The notes under the pieces are model-generated. The model searched no databases and was not told where the DNA came from. It saw only the letters and a list, made by a program, of their open reading frames with translations. This document shows, one piece after another, positions 6,623-12,871 of a DNA stretch of 22,997 nucleotides. This DNA is from JBCCZC01 sp039188505. GTDB taxonomy: Bacteria; Pseudomonadota; Gammaproteobacteria; Xanthomonadales; SZUA-38. The stretch lies in assembly GCA_039188505.1 (NCBI GenBank), contig JBCCZC010000038.1, forward strand, positions 1 to 22,997, read 5' to 3'. Each line of letters starts with the position of its first letter. Position 1 is the first letter of the stretch. A program made the translations under genes and the position numbers.

Positions 6623-7917
6623 CCGCCGCTCTCGTGCTGCGGCTGAGGCGTCAGCTTCAGCAGTCGCTGGAGGATCGCCAGAAGAACGACCGGGTAGGTC
6701 ACGTTCAGGAGGGTCTTGAAGACGTCCGGAATGTCCTCCGTCGTCGACTTCACGAAGAGGTAGGCCTCCGTCGGAACGCCGGCGGCCACGTACATTGGCA
6801 AGGTCGTGAAGCGGCTCTGGCGCGGCAGACCGGGCGACCCGATCGACGCGAAGACGGCCAGCAGGTAGAAGGCCACCATGATCGACCGGTCGAGCTCCAG
6901 GCCGAAACACAGGGCGAGGAACTGGAACATGATCAGCGACGTGAAGACCCGATTCGATCGGAAGCAGACCTGGAACAGCGGGATCGACGCCTCGACGGTG
7001 CGCGGATCGAAGTGGCCGGTCCGCTCTGCCGCTTCGGTCGTCAGCGCGATGCAGGCATAGGACGATCGGCTCGACGCGGCGGCCAGGTAGACCGGGCCCA
7101 TGGCGCTCGCGAAGCGTCGGATGCCCAGGCCGCCGATAACGGCCGCTGCACCGTAGAAGAGTCCACCGACGGCTACGATCAGAACGCATTCGTAGATGAC
7201 GAACGCCACGAGGGCGCCGATCACCTCGACCGCATCGCCACCGCCGACGCGCATCGCCAGACCGAAAAGCAGCAGCGGCACCGGGATCAGCAGGAGGTAG
7301 ACGGCATCGAGAAGGCGGGCCCCGAGGCGGTCCAGGACCGAGGCCAAGCGCTGACCGAGGCCGGGCAGCGCGAAGGCCAGGACGAGGCCGGCGGCGAGAC
7401 TCGTCAGCACGACCGGGAGCACCGCTCGGCTTGCGGTTGCTCGAACGGCATCGACGCTCGCCAGCGGTGTGGCCCAGGCCAGTTCGCCGGTGCTACCGCC
7501 TCCCTGGACCGCGGCGAGCAACGCCGGCGTCGGCGTGACAAGTCGCGGCAGCAGCACGTCGTTGAGCAACGCGATGGTCCAGAAGAGGATCGTAGCGATC
7601 ACGACGTGCGCCACCAAGGCGCTTGCTCCGATCCTCGCCAGGGCCCGGGATACGCCGAACAGCAGCAGGGAGCGGATCAGAAACACGACGATCAGCGGCA
7701 GCGAGAGAAGCAGCAAGGCTGTCGTCCAGAGGGTCAATAGGGCGCCCAGCAGGGGCAGGGCCGCTGCCAGCAGCGGGGGCGGCTCGGGAAAGGCCCAGCT
7801 CACCACCACGGCCAGTCCGACGGCTGCAAGCGAACCCACGAGGAGGAAGCGCAGCACATGGCGATGCCACGCTGCGCCGGACAGCATGGCCGGCGTCGTG
7901 GGGCCCGTTGCGGTCAA
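6619..7917 (-). CDS. Divergent dicarboxylate/amino acid:cation symporter-family membrane protein
   Basis: A 432-residue hydrophobic protein with about eight membrane segments. It keeps the frame of the GltP/DctA/GltPh family: an HP1-like SSRSS at 282-286 (family SSS), the HP2-like FASIGSPGLP near 356-365, and TM8 with D398, K401, T402 and N405 in DVFKTLLNVT. The family's TM7 motif NMDGT is missing: the corresponding stretch (SIPLFQVCFRSNRVFTSLIM, 311-330) carries no Asp. The Asp that normally ends NVxGD is also replaced (NVTYP), and the substrate-binding Arg of TM8 is Lys. These residues hold sodium and substrate in the family, so coupling or substrate should differ. The start is a TTG overlapping the araC stop (TTGA); ATG at 7887 is an alternative. 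It is coupled to the ATP-grasp gene downstream. Confidence 0.75.
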   Translation of the reverse strand: MTATGPTTPAMLSGAAWHRHVLRFLLVGSLAAVGLAVVVSWAFPEPPPLLAAALPLLGALLTLWTTALLLLSLPLIVVFLIRSLLLFGVSRALARIGASALVAHVVIATILFWTIALLNDVLLPRLVTPTPALLAAVQGGGSTGELAWATPLASVDAVRATASRAVLPVVLTSLAAGLVLAFALPGLGQRLASVLDRLGARLLDAVYLLLIPVPLLLFGLAMRVGGGDAVEVIGALVAFVIYECVLIVAVGGLFYGAAAVIGGLGIRRFASAMGPVYLAAASSRSSYACIALTTEAAERTGHFDPRTVEASIPLFQVCFRSNRVFTSLIMFQFLALCFGLELDRSIMVAFYLLAVFASIGSPGLPRQSRFTTLPMYVAAGVPTEAYLFVKSTTEDIPDVFKTLLNVTYPVVLLAILQRLLKLTPQPQHESGG

Positions 7918-8822
7918 GGGTCCAGCCCTGCAGCGGCCTCGCGGCGCGCCCGACGAACGGCCCCGGGCGGTTCCCCGACGACCTTCCGGAACGCTTTCCG
8001 GAAGGCCACTTCCGAGCCGTAGCCGCAGCGCTCAGCGATCGTTGCCATGGAGAGATGGGTGTCGCCGAGCAGCTCCACGGCCAGGTCCATGCGCCAGCGG
8101 GTCAGATACTGCATCGGCGTCATGTCCGTCAGCTGCCGGAAACGCTGCGCGAAAGCCGTTCTCCCGAGCAGTGCCTCGTCGGCCAGCGATTCCACGGTCC
8201 AGGTTTCCTCCGGCGCTGCGTGGATGCGGTTGAGGGCCCGGCCGATCTGGGGATCCGTCAGCGCCGGCAGCATGCCCCGGACAAGCCCGTCCTCGATGGC
8301 CTTGCGGATGACGTGGATGAACAACGCATGGGCATAGCTCTCGATGAGCGCGTCGCTGCCGGGTTGCGCGGCCGCCAGTTCGTCGGCGATGAGATCCAGG
8401 AGGGCGCTCGTCCGGCAGGGACGCGAGACGTCGCCGGCGCAGGAGACGATGACGGCGTCGGGCAGCGAGTCGAGCAAGGGCCAGGCAGAACGACCCGAGA
8501 AGGCGAAGTAACCACAGAGCATGACGACGTCGGGTGCGGTCTCGACGGGAATCGCTCGATTGACCTCATCGGCCGCGAACGGCTCCGGATCGGAAGCGAT
8601 CAGATGGGCATCGTCCCGGGGAAACATGACCAGATCTCCCGGACCGAGCTGCCGGGGCTCCTGCTCGGGAAGCTGGAGCCAGGTCTCTCCGTGCTGGACG
8701 AGGTGGAAGGTTGCCGCCCGCGAGCCCGACGTGTCGACGGCCCAGCGGCCGCAGTAGCGGGCGTGAGCGAAGATGCCGGCCCGAAGGCCCAGATGGCGGA
8801 GAATGTGCGTCAGTGCGTCCAT
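7914..8822 (-). CDS. AraC-family transcriptional regulator with cupin-type N-terminus
   Basis: From ATG 8822 the product has 302 residues. Residues 1-180 are a cupin-like ligand domain (TFHLVQHGETWLQLP, QLGPGDLVMFPRDDAHL), as in the AraC subgroup with the cupin_6-type sensor. Residues about 200-295 hold two helix-turn-helices: WTVESLADEALLGRTAFAQR and FRQLTDMTPMQYLTRWRMDLA, then MATIAERCGYGSEVAFRKAF and a signature ending GEPPGAVRR. An ATG at 8900 would add 26 residues but would consume the intergenic space shared with trxA, so I prefer 8822. The gene is divergent from the thioredoxin/peroxiredoxin pair and leads the minus-strand run into the symporter-like gene (TTGA overlap). Control of one or both units is likely. 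The inducer is unknown. Confidence 0.9.
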   Translation of the reverse strand: MDALTHILRHLGLRAGIFAHARYCGRWAVDTSGSRAATFHLVQHGETWLQLPEQEPRQLGPGDLVMFPRDDAHLIASDPEPFAADEVNRAIPVETAPDVVMLCGYFAFSGRSAWPLLDSLPDAVIVSCAGDVSRPCRTSALLDLIADELAAAQPGSDALIESYAHALFIHVIRKAIEDGLVRGMLPALTDPQIGRALNRIHAAPEETWTVESLADEALLGRTAFAQRFRQLTDMTPMQYLTRWRMDLAVELLGDTHLSMATIAERCGYGSEVAFRKAFRKVVGEPPGAVRRARREAAAGLDP

Positions 8823-8845
8823 GCTGAACGATTGGCAATAAATGG

Positions 8846-8866
8846 CGCTGAATCTGGCATTCAGCG
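8846..8866. promoter_or_regulatory. Inverted repeat between araC and trxA, candidate operator
   Basis: CGCTGAA (8846-8852) and TTCAGCG (8860-8866) form a perfect 7-bp dyad with a 7-base spacer inside the 99-bp divergent intergenic region. A further GCTGAA lies at 8823-8828. A weak TAAGCT -10-like box for trxA lies at 8883-8888, which would place the right arm at its -35 position. It is the natural candidate for the AraC-type regulator's site, though AraC proteins more often use direct repeats. Confidence 0.4.
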
Positions 8867-8921
8867 TGCAAGCTGTGGAGCCTAAGCTGTCATTCGACAT
8901 TCATCAACCAGGAACAGATTC

Positions 8922-9257
8922 ATGGCAATCCAGGAACTTCAGCCAGGCACCGATCTCCAGCAACTGCTCGACGCCAGTGACCGTCCGGTCGTCATCGACT
9001 TCTGGGCCCCGTGGTGCGGCCCGTGCCGGGCCATCTCCCCAGCACTCGAAGCGCTGGCAGAGGCGCGTCACGGGGAGATCGACATCATCAAGGTCAACGT
9101 CGACCAGCATCAGCTCGCCGCCGATACCTACGGCGTGCGTGCGATTCCGACGCTGGTCTTCGTTGACGACGGAGAGGAGCAATCGCGCCAGGTGGGCGCG
9201 CTCAGCACCGGCCAGCTTTCCCGCTGGTTCGACAATGCCCGAGCGACCATCGCCTGA
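8922..9257 (+). CDS. trxA: Thioredoxin
   Basis: The 111-residue product is a complete single-domain thioredoxin: VVIDFWAPWCGPCR with the redox pair C32 and C35, a KVNVDQ strand, and the cis-proline in VRAIPTLVF (P76). Length and motifs match cytosolic thioredoxin 1. The ATG has a modest AGGAA site upstream. It lies divergent to the AraC-type regulator and 28 bases before the peroxiredoxin-like gene, so the two probably form one transcript, with thioredoxin as reductant for the peroxiredoxin. It could be an accessory thioredoxin rather than the cell's only one. Confidence 0.92.
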   Translation: MAIQELQPGTDLQQLLDASDRPVVIDFWAPWCGPCRAISPALEALAEARHGEIDIIKVNVDQHQLAADTYGVRAIPTLVFVDDGEEQSRQVGALSTGQLSRWFDNARATIA

Positions 9258-9285
9258 GCCCCCAAGGACCAACAAGGAGAATCGT

Positions 9286-9942
9286 GTGGCACTTCAGGAC
9301 AGACTCGACGCCTTCAAGGCCAACTTTCAGAAGCAGGCGCCCGCAGACGCGCAGGCCGTGATGGCGCAGGCCACGGACGACCTGCGGGCGAGCGGTATCC
9401 TCGAGCGGACGATCCAGGTCGGCGACCGGGTTCCGGATTTCGCCCTCGAGAACCAGAACGGTGAGACCGTGACCCTGGCGGCCTTGCGGGAACGCGGCCC
9501 GGTCGTGGTCAGCTTCTTCCGCGGCATCTGGTGTCCGTATTGCAACCTCGAAGTCGCGGCGCTGGCCCAGGCCCGCGATGCCATCGAGGCGGCGGGGGCA
9601 TCGCTCGTGGTCGTCGCCCCGCAGCTCCCCGAGCATGCCCGGGCGACCTTCGAGAAACACGGTGGAAAGGTTGACGTTCTCGTTGACGCCGGCAATGACT
9701 TCGCTCGTCAGCTGGGGCTCGTGTTCGCCCTGCCGGCGGCGCTGCGTGAGGTTTACACGGCCTTCGACATCCTGCTGCCGCGCTTCAACGGTGACGAATC
9801 CTGGGAGCTGCCGATGCCGGCACGGTTGGTCATCGACGCCGACGGGATCCTTGTGGATGCGGATATCAATCCCGACTACACGGTGCGGCCGGATCCGGCC
9901 GAGACGGTTGCCGCCGTGAAGCGGCTGACGGCAGCGGCTTGA
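9286..9942 (+). CDS. Peroxiredoxin-like (AhpC/TSA) protein
   Basis: Starting at GTG 9286 behind AAGGAGA, the product has 218 residues. The open frame continues far upstream through trxA, but that part is a shadow of the thioredoxin gene. Residues about 45-180 form a thioredoxin fold of the AhpC/TSA type: VGDRVPDFALENQNGE, VVVSFFRGIWCPYCNLEV with C83 and C86, LVVVAPQLPEHA, and MPARLVIDADG. The RGxWCPYC motif marks the 'peroxiredoxin-like' subgroup, in which a CxxC replaces the PxxxTxxC of classical peroxiredoxins. Thiol-dependent peroxide or disulfide reduction is the expected activity. Co-transcription with thioredoxin supports this. Confidence 0.88.
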   Translation: MALQDRLDAFKANFQKQAPADAQAVMAQATDDLRASGILERTIQVGDRVPDFALENQNGETVTLAALRERGPVVVSFFRGIWCPYCNLEVAALAQARDAIEAAGASLVVVAPQLPEHARATFEKHGGKVDVLVDAGNDFARQLGLVFALPAALREVYTAFDILLPRFNGDESWELPMPARLVIDADGILVDADINPDYTVRPDPAETVAAVKRLTAAA

Positions 9943-9953
9943 TCCGGGCATGA

Positions 9954-9978
9954 CGGCGTGGGCTCGGTGCCCGCGCCG
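9954..9978. terminator. Hairpin between converging peroxiredoxin-like and kinase genes
   Basis: Bases 9954-9963 pair with 9969-9978 (10 pairs, one T-G) around a 5-base loop, filling the 40-base space between two convergent stop codons. Position suggests a bidirectional transcription end; there is no T-run on either side. Confidence 0.45.
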
Positions 9979-9982
9979 CGCC

Positions 9983-12085
9983 TCAGCCCTGGAGATCCGA
10001 GAGGTCGTCGCGTAGCTCGGCCACGTACGGGTCGACGGCCTCGCGTGCCTTGTCGAGCGCGTTCAAGGTCGTGAACTCGACCTTGTGCTGCCAGCCGCTG
10101 CCCACCGGGCGGCGCTCGCCGACGAGCACGCTCCTCACCTTGACGTTGACGCTGTAGAGGGTGTCGTAGCGCCCGTAATACTGCAGCGGCGTCTCACCGA
10201 GATATTCGACTTCCGCCAGGACCAGGACGTCTGCGCCGTTCGCCTGCAGCACCTGCGCCAGGCCTGGCAGGTCGACGCCGTCACGTCCCATGACGCTGTT
10301 GATACCGGAGAAGAACGCGGCATCGAGCAGGACCAGTCCGTCGGCGTCGGCCAGCGACGCCTCGATGCGCTGGGCGACGGGCGCGGCGATGGCCGGATCA
10401 CCCACGGCGATGACCACGACGCCCGGATCGCGAGGCGGGGCGGCAGGCTCCGGGGCAGCTGGCGTCGGCGCGGGCTCGGGCGCTCGGGCGCTCGCGAGCC
10501 TCGTTTCCGGCGCGCCTTCGGTCGCAGCCGAGCGCGCCGGCATCGCGGCGACGGACCCGCCGGGCGAGTTGGCGTCGCGTTCGCCGCTAGCCTCGTTGAC
10601 CACCGCTGCGGCACCGTCGACAGGGGTCGCCGCTGCGTCGCTTACCGTCGTTTCGCCCACCGAGGCCGGCGAGCCTTCGAGGACGATGGCCTCGTCGCCG
10701 AAACTGCCGCCCGTGGCAGGCGCCTCATCCGCGCCGGTGATCACGGCCGGCTCCGGATGGGCCGACAGCGGTGCGGCGGGCGCCGGTGCGGCCGCGGACC
10801 CACCGGCGGGCTCCGCGAGCGCACCGGTCTCCGCGGCTGCGGCAGCCGCATCGGTTGCGGCGACGTTGACCCGGTTCTGCGGGATGTCGCCGCCCAGGAG
10901 CCGGTCCTTGAAGGCGAGGAAGAGTCCGCCGGCGCCGACGATGGCAAGCGCGCCGATCATGAGGCCGGCCAGCAGTCCGCCGCGACGCGGCCGCTCTCGC
11001 GGCATGAGCTCGCCCTCGCGGACCAGGGACGACGATCGTTCCGGCGACGCCGGCGGCGGGAAGGGCGCGGCCCGGCTCGGATCCGAGATCCGCGTAGCGC
11101 CTGGCGGTGGCTCGGGAATTCGACCGCTTTCGGCCGACACGCGCGTCGCCGCGGGTCGCGCCGGCGGCGGTGGGGGTGCCTTCACGCTGGGCTGCGATAC
11201 CCGCGTGGCCGCGGGCGCGTTGGCGGGAGACTCCGCGGCCGGCGGCTGCTGCAGCGAAAACGAGGTCTCGGTCTTGCCGGCTGCGAGGTCGGTCAGGATT
11301 TCTTCGCAGGTCTGGTAGCGATCCTCGCGGGCCTTGGCGATCATGCGTCCGAGGATGGCGAAGGTGGCATCGTCGACGTCGGCATTCAGCGTGCGAACGT
11401 CGGGAATGTCGGCGTTCACGACCTCGAGCATCATGCCAAGCGGGCTCGACTCGCTGAAGGGAATATCCCCGGTCAGCATCTCGAAGAAGACGATGCCGAG
11501 CGCGAAGATATCCGAGCGCTGGTCAACCTCTTCCCCCATGCAGACCTCTGGCGACAGGTAACCCGGCGTACCGACAAACTCCCCGGTGTTGGTGAGGCGT
11601 TTGGAGAAGTCCTGCACCATCGCGATGCCGAAATCCGCGACCTTGACCTTGCCGTGGGTCGTCAGCATGAGGTTGCCGGGCTTGATATCGCGGTGGATGA
11701 CGCCCTTGTGGTGGGCGAGGCGCAGCCCCTCGCAGGTCTCGGCGATCATCCGGCGGGCCTCGTCGACAGGGAGCTTGCCCTCCCGCTTGAGGCGAGCGCT
11801 AATCGATTCGCCTTCGACGAATTCCATGACGAAGTACGGGCTACCAGCGTCATCTCCGATCGAGTAGACCTGGATGATGTGGCCGTCGTTGAGCGCGGCC
11901 ATGCTCCGCGCTTCGCGCACGAACCGCTCGACGACGGCTTCGTCGTGCGTGAGCGCTTCCGAAAGCACCTTGATCGCGACGTCGCGGCCCAGCGAAGCAT
12001 CGTGGGCGCGGTACACCACCCCCATGCCGCCACGGCCGAGTTCTTCCTTGATTTCGTAGGGTCCGATGAACTGGCGATCCGTCAT
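9983..12085 (-). CDS. PknB-type transmembrane Ser/Thr protein kinase
   Basis: The 700-residue product has a complete Hanks-type kinase domain at about 8-268: GRGGMG (17-22), catalytic Lys39 in VAIKV, HRDIKPGN (131-138), DFG (151-153), an activation loop with T165, T167 and T173, and SPE (178-180). A Pro/Ala-rich juxtamembrane segment (275-365) contains three copies of ATR[V/I]S, at 293, 313 and 330. One membrane helix follows at about 371-391. The outer part is an Ala/Pro-rich low-complexity stretch (about 405-570) and a C-terminal domain of about 125 residues (GVVVIAVGDPAIAAPVAQRI, GADVLVLAEVEYLGE, YDTLYSVNVKVRSV) that I do not recognise. The kinase faces the cytoplasm and the C-terminal domain the periplasm, where it may sense a signal. 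It is transcribed alone, converging with the peroxiredoxin-like gene. A TAGACT -10-like box lies at 12121-12116 on the minus strand. Confidence 0.93.
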   Translation of the reverse strand: MTDRQFIGPYEIKEELGRGGMGVVYRAHDASLGRDVAIKVLSEALTHDEAVVERFVREARSMAALNDGHIIQVYSIGDDAGSPYFVMEFVEGESISARLKREGKLPVDEARRMIAETCEGLRLAHHKGVIHRDIKPGNLMLTTHGKVKVADFGIAMVQDFSKRLTNTGEFVGTPGYLSPEVCMGEEVDQRSDIFALGIVFFEMLTGDIPFSESSPLGMMLEVVNADIPDVRTLNADVDDATFAILGRMIAKAREDRYQTCEEILTDLAAGKTETSFSLQQPPAAESPANAPAATRVSQPSVKAPPPPPARPAATRVSAESGRIPEPPPGATRISDPSRAAPFPPPASPERSSSLVREGELMPRERPRRGGLLAGLMIGALAIVGAGGLFLAFKDRLLGGDIPQNRVNVAATDAAAAAAETGALAEPAGGSAAAPAPAAPLSAHPEPAVITGADEAPATGGSFGDEAIVLEGSPASVGETTVSDAAATPVDGAAAVVNEASGERDANSPGGSVAAMPARSAATEGAPETRLASARAPEPAPTPAAPEPAAPPRDPGVVVIAVGDPAIAAPVAQRIEASLADADGLVLLDAAFFSGINSVMGRDGVDLPGLAQVLQANGADVLVLAEVEYLGETPLQYYGRYDTLYSVNVKVRSVLVGERRPVGSGWQHKVEFTTLNALDKAREAVDPYVAELRDDLSDLQG

Positions 12086-12475
12086 GATCTCTGTACCGTC
12101 GCAATCCCACCCCTGAGTCTAGCAGCGGCCATCGACCGAATCCGCGAACTGCGACAGACGCCTGTCGGAATCGTCCCCGTGGAGCTGTAGGTAAGACGCC
12201 CGGATCAGGCCGGACCGGACGTGCTCGGCGCCCGTGGCCGGAGAGGACAAGCACCCTGGGGCCTGCTAACCTCCAGCGCCTCCGCGAGCGGCTGTCGGCC
12301 CATGATGCGATCGACCGGATTCCCAGCCTTCCTGTCCAGTGCGCTGCTGAACGAGGCTGACGTGGCTCCGGATCTGGCGGTCCCCGGCGGTGAGCCGATG
12401 CCCTTTGCGATCGACTGCAGCGCCCGATGCCAAGGTCGGGGCATGACGCCCCGACGGCCGCCGACGCCCTGATCC
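12086..12475. other. Divergent intergenic region between kinase and DUF2784 genes
   Basis: 390 bases without a convincing gene. The kinase promoter should lie at the left; TAGACT on the minus strand at 12121-12116 is a plausible -10 without a clear -35. A short dyad CGACAG-ACGC-CTGTCG lies at 12152-12167. An open frame at 12221-12472 (+, 83 codons from GTG) has no recognisable domain and poor composition, so I do not call it. The hairpin at 12435-12455 is listed separately. Confidence 0.5.
12435..12455 (+). promoter_or_regulatory. Stable hairpin just upstream of the DUF2784 gene
   Basis: GTCGGGGC (12435-12442) pairs perfectly with GCCCCGAC (12448-12455) around the loop ATGAC, ending 20 bases before the ATG at 12476. 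No T-run follows. It could be a 5'-leader structure affecting translation or a leftover terminator; nothing decides between them. Confidence 0.35.
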
Positions 12476-12871
12476 ATGAGCGCCCTGGTCGCCGACCTGG
12501 TTCTCGTGACGCACGGCCTCTTCGTGCTCTGGGTCGTGGGCGGCCTGGGCTTCATCCTCGCGGCGCGCGTCACTGGCTGGCGCTGGGCCAGCAACCGCGT
12601 CGTGCGGCTGCTGCACCTCGCGTCTATCGGCTTCGTCGTCATCCAGACCTGGCGGGGGCGCCCCTGTCCGCTGACGACGTGGGAGAACGCCCTGCGCGTC
12701 GCGGCCGGGCAGGATCCGTACGACCCGGGCGGATTCGTCGCCCATTGGCTGCACCGGATCCTGTTCTACCCGGCGCCGCTCGAGGTCTTCGCCTGGGTCT
12801 ACACGGCCTTCGCGGGTCTCGTGGTCGCCAGTTTCTTAATCACTCCGGTCCGCTGGCGCGACGACGAATGA
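12476..12871 (+). CDS. DUF2784-family inner-membrane protein
   Basis: The 131-residue product has about four hydrophobic segments (LVLVTHGLFVLWVVGGLGF, VVRLLHLASIGFVVIQTW, the region around LHRILFYPAPLEVFAWVYT, and FAGLVVASFLITPV). Between them is the family's signature, PCPLTTWENALR-x-AAG followed by Y-x-x-GGF-x-x-HWLHRILFYPA, which matches the DUF2784 pattern. The function is unknown. The gene stands alone. Its last 32 bases overlap, tail to tail, the end of the large minus-strand gene. Confidence 0.88.
   Translation: MSALVADLVLVTHGLFVLWVVGGLGFILAARVTGWRWASNRVVRLLHLASIGFVVIQTWRGRPCPLTTWENALRVAAGQDPYDPGGFVAHWLHRILFYPAPLEVFAWVYTAFAGLVVASFLITPVRWRDDE

Noticed and set aside
6623..7189. N-terminal extension of the ATP-grasp protein by 189 residues
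   Set aside because: It lies inside the transporter-like gene in another frame; ATG 6622 overlaps that gene's stop in the usual ATGA manner.
8842..9285. Thioredoxin-region extension making a 366-residue fusion with the peroxiredoxin-like protein
   Set aside because: The extension is an out-of-frame reading of trxA; GTG 9286 has a good ribosome binding site and begins the conserved protein.
10085..12190. 701-codon plus-strand open frame opposite the kinase
   Set aside because: It is the antisense shadow of a clear kinase gene, is rich in Arg/His/Asp typical of such shadows, and has no recognisable domain.
12221..12472. 83-codon plus-strand ORF before the DUF2784 gene
   Set aside because: No domain, no ribosome binding site, and composition like non-coding GC-rich DNA.
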